Assembly: GCA_024508725.1 (NCBI GenBank)
Contig: JANINS010000004.1
Location: 390,163-454,162 of the forward strand
Length of the DNA stretch: 64,000 nucleotides
From: Chitinophagaceae bacterium
Lineage (GTDB): Bacteria > Bacteroidota > Bacteroidia > Chitinophagales > Chitinophagaceae
Reading direction: 5' to 3'
Every line of letters begins with the position of its first letter. Position 1 is the stretch's first letter. Both the position numbers and the translations under genes were made by a program. Positions 58,081 through 64,000 of the stretch are shown in pieces. Under the pieces are notes generated by a model, which saw nothing but the letters and a program-made list of their open reading frames with translations, was not told the DNA's origin and did not search any database.

Positions 58081-59499
58081 CTATGGGAAAATACCCAGTT
58101 CAGCATAGCTGGTTCCTACCTTATTGATGGCAACAACATAAGCTGCTGTTCTCATATCAGGGATTTCTGGATTTGATCTCCAAAGATCCATGATCTCTCT
58201 TGTAGCAGTGATCATAGATTCTTCCAGGCCAGAATAAACCAGGTCAACTTCATCCGGACCATGTTCAATAAATGCTCTTTCTTTTTCACTCACATTTTTA
58301 CCAGTCATTTCTTCGATCTGACCAAGAATGTGTTTGTTCATGTTCTCAGTAAAACGCTTTTCCATTCTACCGTAACGAACGTGGCTCAGGTTCTTTAGCC
58401 ACTCGAAGTAAGAAACGGTTACACCACCTGCATTCAGGTACATATCAGGTACAACCAATGTTCCTTTTTGAGCGAATATTTCGTCTGCTTCAGGAGTCAA
58501 TGGTCCGTTGGCAGCTTCACCAATAATTTTTGCTTTAACTCTTGGTGCATTCTGTCCATTGATCACATTCTCCAGGGCCGCAGGAATTAAAATATCACAC
58601 TCTAATTCCAAAGCATCGCTGTTCTTAGCCAAAGCTGTAGAACCAGGGAAGCCAACGATCGAGCCGGTAGATTTTCTGAACTGGAACAGTTCTTCTTCAT
58701 TAATACCTTCTTCGTTAACGATAGCACCTTCGTATTCTGCAATAGCGATCACTTTTGCACCAGCTTCACGGAAGAATTTGGCTGAGTGATAACCTACGTT
58801 ACCCAAACCTTGTATGATCACTCTTTTACCAGCAACACCTGTAGATAAGCCAAGCTTATCCATTACATCTTTCATTTCGCACACCTCACGAATTCCGTAG
58901 AATACGCCAAGACCAGTAGCCTCAGTTCTACCTCTAACACCACCTTGCGAAACAGGCTTTCCTGTTACACAACCAGCAGCGTCGATCTCACCTGGCTTTA
59001 AAGAAGCATACGTATCAACGATCCAGGCCATTTCTCTTGCACCGGTTCCGTAATCAGGAGCCGGAACGTCGATACCAGGTCCGATGAAGTTTTTCTTCAC
59101 CAACTCAGCAGTATAACGACGAGTTATCTTCTCTAATTCGTATGGAGTATAATTCTTAGGATTGATCTTGATACCACCTTTACCACCACCAAACGGAACG
59201 TTCACGATAGCACATTTGTAAGTCATTAAAGCCGCAAGCGCCATCACCTCATCCTGGTTCACTTCATCACTAAAACGGATACCACCCTTACAAGGAGTTT
59301 TATGCTGAGAATGTTGTACACGGTAGGCTTCGATCACTTCAATTCTTCCGTCGTTCATTTTAACCGGGAAACGCATCTGGTACACAGCATTACACGCTTT
59401 GATCTGTTCTAAAACTCCCGGATCCCACTTGGTAAATTTCGCCGCTTTGTCAAAGCTTCTTGTAACACTCTGAAAGAAGCTATAATGTTGTTCTGGCAT
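58081..59499 (-). CDS. gdhA: glutamate dehydrogenase (Glu/Leu/Phe/Val dehydrogenase family)
   Basis: Links 2-oxoglutarate plus ammonia with glutamate; a hexameric cytoplasmic enzyme. The 472 residues include [40 protein letters not shown] (substrate-binding lysines), [15 protein letters not shown] (catalytic Asp), the Rossmann loop [17 protein letters not shown], and LPAAL-like [27 protein letters not shown]. The C-terminal region has the conserved [13 protein letters not shown]. The pattern is that of the 450-aa NAD-type class. The dehydrogenase acts mainly on glutamate in most relatives, but branched-chain amino acids are a possibility. Confidence 0.92.
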   Translation of the reverse strand: MPEQHYSFFQSVTRSFDKAAKFTKWDPGVLEQIKACNAVYQMRFPVKMNDGRIEVIEAYRVQHSQHKTPCKGGIRFSDEVNQDEVMALAALMTYKCAIVNVPFGGGKGGIKINPKNYTPYELEKITRRYTAELVKKNFIGPGIDVPAPDYGTGAREMAWIVDTYASLKPGEIDAAGCVTGKPVSQGGVRGRTEATGLGVFYGIREVCEMKDVMDKLGLSTGVAGKRVIIQGLGNVGYHSAKFFREAGAKVIAIAEYEGAIVNEEGINEEELFQFRKSTGSIVGFPGSTALAKNSDALELECDILIPAALENVINGQNAPRVKAKIIGEAANGPLTPEADEIFAQKGTLVVPDMYLNAGGVTVSYFEWLKNLSHVRYGRMEKRFTENMNKHILGQIEEMTGKNVSEKERAFIEHGPDEVDLVYSGLEESMITATREIMDLWRSNPEIPDMRTAAYVVAINKVGTSYAELGIFP

Positions 59500-59826
59500 A
59501 GCTATTTGTTTAAAATGTTTGTTTTATTATTTAGTCATCGTTAGTCTCTCTGGTCATCGTCTGTTGTGTCACTCACTTCAAGGTTCTGAACTTCGATTCA
59601 TCTGAGTTACTCTTTCCTCGAGGCTCGTTATCGTTTCTCGTTTCTTCCATTTCATAAAGCTCTTTGTATTGTAAGCTTTCAACAAGAAACAAATAACCAG
59701 AAACGAGTATAGAAACGCAAGTAAAGTCACATTCATGTACCGAAAGCTGACCTACATCACACCTAATTCAAAATTCAAAAAAACAAAATTCAAAAATTTA
59801 AAGCCGCAGTTTTAACTCTTGACTTT
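59500..59826. other. 327-bp gap without a gene
   Basis: Between gdhA and ccmD. It holds one copy of the dispersed element (59563-59578), then an imperfect inverted pair around CTCGTTTCTT (59636-59645) and AGAAACGAG (59701-59709 area), and AT-rich CAAAATTCAAAAA words at 59770-59800. I find no open frame with protein-like sequence and no tRNA or clear terminator. Confidence 0.6.
59563..59578 (+). repeat. dispersed intergenic element, 3'-truncated core
   Basis: GTTGTGTCACTCACTT, lacking GTAC, followed by CAAGGTTCTGAAC; it is in the gap after the gdhA start. Confidence 0.8.
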
Positions 59827-60033
59827 TCACTTTTGATTTCTCTCTATTTTACTGATCTTCCTGTCTAAATTCATCAGGTAGAGAAACAAACCTATAACGA
59901 TCGTTACCACTACTGCAACCACCACATAGATCTTACCATTGCTTCTCATTACATCTGAGTTTTCCTGTGCACTTGCTGCAACAGTTACAAAGCACATCGC
60001 CAGCATTGCTGCTATTTTCTTTACACTATCCAT
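59827..60033 (-). CDS. ccmD: CcmD-like small membrane protein
   Basis: A 68-residue protein with a likely signal or anchor segment (KKIAAMLAMCFVTVAASAQ) and one membrane helix (IYVVVAVVVTIVIGLFLYLMNLDRKI), ending with a charged tail. In size and position behind ccmC it matches the CcmD family of Bacteroidota, where it is thought to help the CcmABC haem exporter. The start overlaps the end of ccmC by eight bases, so it is coupled. Sequence identity alone would not be enough to name it; position decides. Confidence 0.75.
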   Translation of the reverse strand: MDSVKKIAAMLAMCFVTVAASAQENSDVMRSNGKIYVVVAVVVTIVIGLFLYLMNLDRKISKIERNQK

Positions 60034-60703
60034 GCATCAGTTTGTTTTGGAGGGTACGAAAACGAATTCTCAATGTTGTGATCCAAACTCCCAGCAAGGT
60101 CCAGCCAATTACTGACGGCCAAAACACCAACCTCATAGAAGGTGCAAGATCTCCACCATTCAAGCCCGGATTTCCTTCACTTCCTTGTCCACCAGGATGC
60201 AAAGACTCTGCAAGTCTTGGTAATATCCAGATAGTAGGAAACAACATAAAGAATGCGAAAATATTGTAAACAGCACCGATCCTTGCTTTCTTCTCGTCGT
60301 CGTTCATAGAACCACGAAGAACGAAGTAAGCGAAGTAAATCAGAACAGCTATCAATGCTCCGTTTTGTTTGGGATCGCTACTCCAGAATGCTCCCCATTG
60401 GTAATTTGCCCATATAGCACCTGTGATCAATCCAAGCGATCCGAAAATGGTTCCTGTTCTTGCATACTCAACAGAGTATATATCAGCTTTGGAACCAGGC
60501 TTATTCAGGTAAATTACAGCGTAAACGACGGAAACAATGAAAAGGGTCATCATTCCAAACCACATAGGCACATGGAAGAACAGGTTTCGGATGGTTTCCT
60601 GGAGCCTGCCGTCGAGTTTGGGAATTTCCACTAAAAAACCCATGGTGCAGGTGTACATCAGTAAAATAAAGGCCAGTATCTTCCACCAGGAATGTCGAAT
60701 CAT
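60026..60703 (-). CDS. ccmC: haem handling protein CcmC (cytochrome c assembly protein)
   Basis: A 225-residue membrane protein with six helices that loads haem onto CcmE. The first conserved His is in NLFFHVPMWFGM (about 43), the WWD domain is WANYQWGAFWSSDPKQNGALIAVLIYF (about 98-124), and the second His is in RLAESLHPGG (about 173). Note that the tryptophan-rich region reads WGAFWSSDPKQNG, a Bacteroidota-type variant. It is followed by ccmD with an eight-base overlap. The gene between here and ccmB runs the other way, so ccmB and ccmC are not contiguous. Confidence 0.92.
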   Translation of the reverse strand: MIRHSWWKILAFILLMYTCTMGFLVEIPKLDGRLQETIRNLFFHVPMWFGMMTLFIVSVVYAVIYLNKPGSKADIYSVEYARTGTIFGSLGLITGAIWANYQWGAFWSSDPKQNGALIAVLIYFAYFVLRGSMNDDEKKARIGAVYNIFAFFMLFPTIWILPRLAESLHPGGQGSEGNPGLNGGDLAPSMRLVFWPSVIGWTLLGVWITTLRIRFRTLQNKLMHG

Positions 60704-60848
60704 TTCGAGTTGTTTATAAACGGATTACATAACGATGATCCGTCTAAAATGTGGGGGCAAATTTAGGGTAAGGAAGCTAACATTCGGAAGTTTTTCCTGA
60801 ATTCATTGCCTGTTATGCAGATTTAAGAGAAAATGCTAATTTGTACAT

Positions 60849-61274
60849 ATGATTTTCAACTTTTCTACCCAGGTAAAAGCAAAGCCAGAACACGAACTGT
60901 TCGATATCTATATGCATGCATCTGAATATAATGCTGATTTTGTTGAGTGTGTTGAGCAGGAACTAAAGCATAGAAACATCAATTATGAAGAACTTAAACA
61001 GGCAAGAATGGAGCAGTTGAATGATCAACTTTCTATAGAAAAAGAAGGTAGAGATGGAAGCCCTATGATAGTTTTTTTGGGATTCGTGTTTGCTCTTTTT
61101 GGTGGTATCATAGGAATAATAATCGGTTACCATTATAGTCGGTCGAAAAAACAAGCTGTTAATGGCGAAAGCGTTTTCGTATACAATACCCAGACAAGAG
61201 AATGGGGTAATATTATTATGTGGATGGGAATAGCTGTTGCATCAATCGCCTTTATCTGGAAAGTACTTTATTAG
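60849..61274 (+). CDS. small membrane protein of unknown function between ccmC and ccmB
   Basis: A 141-residue protein. The N-terminal 70 residues are soluble, helical and charged (PEHELFDIYMHASEYNADFVECVEQELKHRNINYEELKQARMEQ), then come two membrane segments (MIVFLGFVFALFGGIIGIIIGYHY and IIMWMGIAVASIAFIWKVLY). I do not recognise the family. It stands on the opposite strand inside what is often one ccm cluster, and its stop codon lies directly next to the ccmB stop. Nothing ties it to haem handling beyond position. Confidence 0.75.
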   Translation: MIFNFSTQVKAKPEHELFDIYMHASEYNADFVECVEQELKHRNINYEELKQARMEQLNDQLSIEKEGRDGSPMIVFLGFVFALFGGIIGIIIGYHYSRSKKQAVNGESVFVYNTQTREWGNIIMWMGIAVASIAFIWKVLY

Positions 61275-61889
61275 CTAGTCTTTCCAAAGAAATGGAAAGA
61301 GGATCACAGCCAAAGCGATTACCATAATATCGAGACCTACTAATAAAAATATCATCTGCCACAAACCTTCCTGAACCACGGCTGAAAAAGCAATTTCCGA
61401 GATCTTCATTAACAACATCAGTTGCGGAATGATAATGGGAAAACCCATAATTGCCATAAGAGCAGCTTGTTGTTGTGCTTTGGCAGCAATGGCAGCAAGG
61501 AAAGTGAATACAAGACTCAGACTTATTCCGCCAAGACAACAAATACCAACGAACTTCCAGAAGAACTCAAAAGGATTTCCGAGAAGAATGATGAAAACAC
61601 CTAAGCTAAGCAAACTCATGACCAGCATTAACAGCAGGTTGAATATGAGTTTTGATATAACGAAATCTTTGGCTCCGGCAATAGAGTAGAAGTAAAGCAT
61701 CCTGCCACGGCTCTCCTGTAAAAAAGCTTTGGCCACTGCATTTACACAAACAAATAGCTGAACGATCCAGAATAAACCATTCCAAACCTGGTTCTCTGGT
61801 TGATGCATGGAAGCATACACAATGTAAATGGTAGAAGCAACGTATAGGATCACTCCATACAAACTGTATTGCTGACGGATCTCCAGCAC
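61275..61889 (-). CDS. ccmB: haem exporter permease CcmB, N-terminus extends upstream
   Basis: The permease of the CcmAB haem exporter. The first normal start codon is the GTG at 61889, giving 204 residues with six helices (NGLFWIVQLFVCVNAVAKAFLQE, FNLLLMLVMSLLSLGVFIIL, GGISLSLVFTFLAAIAAKA, PIIIPQLMLLM). However, the frame is open for 22 more codons upstream (to TAA at 61956-61958) and codes for ISQVKQIAALIKKDVVLEIRQQY, with the KKD..LE.RQ pattern expected near residues 10-25 of CcmB. No ATG, GTG or TTG lies in that stretch; candidates are ATC at 61934 or ATT at 61904. ccmA is not next to it; the Dph6-like gene lies upstream. Confidence 0.85.
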   Translation of the reverse strand: MLEIRQQYSLYGVILYVASTIYIVYASMHQPENQVWNGLFWIVQLFVCVNAVAKAFLQESRGRMLYFYSIAGAKDFVISKLIFNLLLMLVMSLLSLGVFIILLGNPFEFFWKFVGICCLGGISLSLVFTFLAAIAAKAQQQAALMAIMGFPIIIPQLMLLMKISEIAFSAVVQEGLWQMIFLLVGLDIMVIALAVILFPFLWKD

Positions 61890-61959
61890 TACATCTTTCT
61901 TAATAAGGGCTGCTATTTGTTTTACCTGGCTGATGCGGAATAGATTTGCTGCAAATTAA

Positions 61960-62607
61960 CTACAATAAAATGGGTTGACAGAACCAGTAGTTTTCGTGTT
62001 TCAATTTTGTTTTTACTTCAACATTGAAAGGCCGGGAGAATAAAGGGGAATCCAAAACCAGTGTATGAAACTCTCCGTTCTCTCCACAAACATCAATATC
62101 GATTGCTTTTAACTCTTGTATGAGATGCTCATTCAATATTTTTCCAAGAAATCTTTCTCCCATTTTCTCATTACAGCTAATGATCATTGTAATGATACCC
62201 GATTTCAGCATTTGCATTACGAGTTCTTCTCTGTCCTGTTGCCAGATTGGAAGTATAGCTTGTAAACCTGCATTCGTGCAAACTTTTTCTTCCCAATCTC
62301 TGTGAGGCTGCAGATCGATATCGCCAAACACAGCAGCTTGAAGATCGTATTCAACTTTTAGATGCTTTAGAGCGGAAGTGAAATTCGGCTCATAATCCTG
62401 CCATGAACTGGAGATGAGATGTATTGGCAAACCGGCTGCTTTAGCTTGTGCATGCAATATGTCAGATGGAATACCATGTGACCTCGATATCTTTCCTTCT
62501 TCATTTAAAACATTCAGCAGCACTTTAGGAAAGCAACCTTGTTCTTTAGCTTTCATTAAAGCAAAGCAACTGTCTTTACCGCCACTCCAACTGCAAAGCA
62601 CATTCAT
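61960..62607 (-). CDS. Dph6-like diphthine-ammonia ligase family protein
   Basis: A 215-residue ATP-pyrophosphatase of the MJ0570/Dph6 family. The PP-loop is CSWSGGKDSCFALMKA (5-20), followed by SRSHGIPSDILHAQAKAAGLPIH and AAVFGDIDLQPHRDWEEKVC, and PIWQQDREELVMQMLKSGI. In eukaryotes Dph6 amidates diphthine on EF-2; bacteria have no diphthamide, so the bacterial members must do something else, perhaps amidation of a B12-related or small molecule. The start (MNVLCSWSGGKD) is clear. It comes directly before ccmB on the same strand. Confidence 0.85.
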   Translation of the reverse strand: MNVLCSWSGGKDSCFALMKAKEQGCFPKVLLNVLNEEGKISRSHGIPSDILHAQAKAAGLPIHLISSSWQDYEPNFTSALKHLKVEYDLQAAVFGDIDLQPHRDWEEKVCTNAGLQAILPIWQQDREELVMQMLKSGIITMIISCNEKMGERFLGKILNEHLIQELKAIDIDVCGENGEFHTLVLDSPLFSRPFNVEVKTKLKHENYWFCQPILL

Positions 62608-62766
62608 TCTGTTAGTATTATAGCTGCAAAAGTGCAGAAATAGTTAACGATAAACGCTGGTTGTTGAATTTGTATAATTCTGTTAACCCTGTAAAATGTT
62701 AATCGAGTTTAACGCCATTCAATTTTAGTATCGACTAATTTGAACCTACAATCGAAAAAAGAATTT

Positions 62767-63213
62767 ATGCGTTACCTCCTCTTGTTCATATTCACGGCTG
62801 TGATGGGTTCATCTTATGCCGCTTCAGATTCAACTCATACGTCAGCACCAAACGTGAATGCTCACAAGTACACATTGCTCAATTTCTCCGGATCCGATTG
62901 GTGTATTCCATGTATTAAGATGAAGAAAGCAATTTTTCTTACTGATACTTTTAAAGCTTATGCAGCTGAACACATTACCTGGATAAATGCTGATTTTCCA
63001 AGAGACAGAAAATCGTTGAGTAAAGAACAGGTAAAGAAGAATGAAGCTTTAGCTGATAAATACAATAAAAAAGGGTCATTTCCTTACACCGTTTTGTTAG
63101 ATGAAAAAGGAAATATCATTAAAAGCTGGGATGGCTTTCCTAATTTAACGGCGGAAGAATTTGTTCACCAGGTGGATGATGCCGTTAAAAATGACGAACA
63201 CCAACATTCATAA
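62767..63213 (+). CDS. exported thioredoxin-fold protein
   Basis: A 148-residue protein from the ATG at 62767 (MRYLLLFIFTAVMGSSYAA), which gives a signal peptide; a TTG at 62740 opens the frame nine codons earlier. The redox motif is WCIPC in FSGSDWCIPCIKMKKAIF (about 41-58), and the cis-Pro region is GSFPYTVLLDEKG. It should act in the periplasm, reducing or oxidising disulfides. The next gene (ApbE) overlaps by 23 bp, so the pair is coupled, and in relatives such thioredoxin-ApbE pairs go with small lipoproteins and barrel proteins in one cluster. Confidence 0.88.
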   Translation: MRYLLLFIFTAVMGSSYAASDSTHTSAPNVNAHKYTLLNFSGSDWCIPCIKMKKAIFLTDTFKAYAAEHITWINADFPRDRKSLSKEQVKKNEALADKYNKKGSFPYTVLLDEKGNIIKSWDGFPNLTAEEFVHQVDDAVKNDEHQHS

Positions 63214-64000
63214 ACAGATCATGAAACTGATGGGCAACAGGTTTGAGATAACTGTTGTGCATGAGGATGAAATATTTGCCAATGAATGTATCTCATCTGC
63301 AGTTGCAGAGATAAAGCGAATCGAAATATTACTCACTACTTTCAGTGATGATAGCCAAACAAACCTGATTAACCGGCAAGCCGGTATTAAACCTGTTTTG
63401 GTTGATAAAGAAGTTTTTGATCTGATATCCAGGTCTATCAAGATATCACAACTTACACAGGGAGCTTTCGATATTAGTTATGGCTCCATCGATAAAAGCC
63501 TGTGGAATTTCAACAAAGAAATGAAGGCTTTACCCGATCCAGGAACAGCTAGAAAACTGGTTCACCTGATCGATTATCGCAACATCATTCTTGATGAGCA
63601 AAGCTCTTCAGTATTTCTAAAGAACAAAGGAATGCGGATCGGTTTTGGCGGAATTGGAAAAGGTTATGCTGCAGATAAAGCGAAAGCATTGTTGCTTGCA
63701 AAAGGCATCAACAGCGGAATAGTAAATGCAGCAGGAGATCTTACAGCCTGGGGTTATCAGCCAAATAATCAGCCGTGGACGATTGGCATTGCAGCACCCG
63801 AAAATCCTCACTATCATCCATTCTCTACCTTAAATATCACCAATACATCTGTAGCAACTTCGGGTAACTACGAGAAGTTTGTAATTATTAACGGGAAAAA
63901 ATATTCTCATACCATCGATCCTAAAACAGGTTTCCCTGTACATGGAATAAAAAGTGTGACAATCATTTGTCCGAATGCAGAGATAGCCGATGCAATGGCA
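63191..64000 (+). CDS. apbE: FAD:protein FMN transferase ApbE (cut by the window edge)
   Basis: Attaches FMN to a Thr of exported flavoproteins. The first 270 residues are in the window. The ATG at 63191 overlaps the thioredoxin gene; the ATG at 63221 (MKLMGNRFEITVV) is an alternative. Conserved parts: KLMGNRFEITV, IKRIEILLTTFSDDSQTNLINR, GAFDISYGSIDKSLWNF, IGFGGIGKGYAADKAKALL, GIVNAAGDLTAWG (FAD and Mg binding) and ATSGNYEKF, KKYSHTIDPKTGFP. No lipobox or clear signal peptide is seen at this start. The C-terminal 60 residues or so lie beyond base 64000. Confidence 0.92.
   Translation, partial: MTNTNIHKQIMKLMGNRFEITVVHEDEIFANECISSAVAEIKRIEILLTTFSDDSQTNLINRQAGIKPVLVDKEVFDLISRSIKISQLTQGAFDISYGSIDKSLWNFNKEMKALPDPGTARKLVHLIDYRNIILDEQSSSVFLKNKGMRIGFGGIGKGYAADKAKALLLAKGINSGIVNAAGDLTAWGYQPNNQPWTIGIAAPENPHYHPFSTLNITNTSVATSGNYEKFVIINGKKYSHTIDPKTGFPVHGIKSVTIICPNAEIADAMA

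Overview
The window reads as a chromosomal segment of a Bacteroidota bacterium, most likely of the family Chitinophagaceae; this is inferred from gene content and style, not from a database match. Supporting signs are a tmRNA whose tag reads GNTQYAMAA (Bacteroidota tags usually begin with Gly), core promoters with the Bacteroidota -7 box TAnnTTTG, no obvious Shine-Dalgarno sites, bacillithiol-type BshB1, a mitochondrial-type aconitase, a CcmE with Cys in place of the haem-binding His, and several Bacteroidota-typical proteins of unknown function (DUF4294, CcmD-like, SatD/DUF3307). Composition is AT-leaning throughout. I see no insertion sequence, prophage, CRISPR array or tRNA gene.

Layout. 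0-8.9 kb: RNA methyltransferase, LysM protein, Met-tRNA formyltransferase, a short YqgE, a NamZ-type muramidase lipoprotein, a SlyD-like isomerase, Dxr and the RseP protease. 9.1-13.2 kb: tmRNA (ssrA), a single-domain response regulator, SemiSWEET, PaiB-like protein, PyrF, an acetyltransferase gene broken by an in-frame amber codon, and a stand-alone CheB domain. 13.5-22.8 kb: RpsO and PNPase, a Gmad2 lipoprotein, MgtE, a SET protein, bestrophin, fructosamine kinase family protein and aconitase. 22.9-30.5 kb: PspC protein with two tandem AraC paralogues, KdsA, an SDR threonine dehydrogenase, a beta-barrel protein, EtfA/EtfB and a TPR protein. 30.7-41.2 kb: acidic protein, secreted unknown protein, ThrS, IF-3, TopA, CcmE and CcmF. 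41.3-49.6 kb: DUF4294, BshB1, fatty acid desaturase, STAS-like protein, ABC-F ATPase, PLP enzyme, DUF1572 and QueA. 49.8-58 kb: a giant TraB/GumN fusion, a double-ATPase peptide ABC protein, AMP nucleosidase, an HsdR-N protein and the SatD-DUF3307 pair. 58-64 kb: glutamate dehydrogenase, CcmD/CcmC, a small membrane protein, CcmB, a Dph6-like ligase, and a thioredoxin-ApbE pair running off the right edge.

How the genes fit together. Most of the window is housekeeping: translation (fmt, thrS, infC, rpsO, queA, ssrA), RNA turnover (pnp), envelope (kdsA, namZ-like, rseP, dxr) and central metabolism (aconitase, glutamate dehydrogenase, etfAB). Cytochrome c maturation is split over two places, ccmE-ccmF at 38-41 kb and ccmB/ccmC/ccmD at 60-62 kb. 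Genes sit in short transcription units with frequent strand switches and 100-300 bp gaps.

The most unusual signal is not a gene. About fifteen copies of a short element with the core GTTGYGTCRCWCACTTGTAC lie in intergenic gaps throughout the window, in both orientations and never inside a gene. Other points worth a look are the 21-bp direct repeats and palindromes in front of the satD-like gene, the 1,233-residue TraB fusion, the amber-interrupted acetyltransferase, a linker in an ABC ATPase apparently made of intergenic-type repeat DNA, and a ccmB gene whose conserved N-terminus lies upstream of any normal start codon. I did not find a clear-cut new defence or mobile system.
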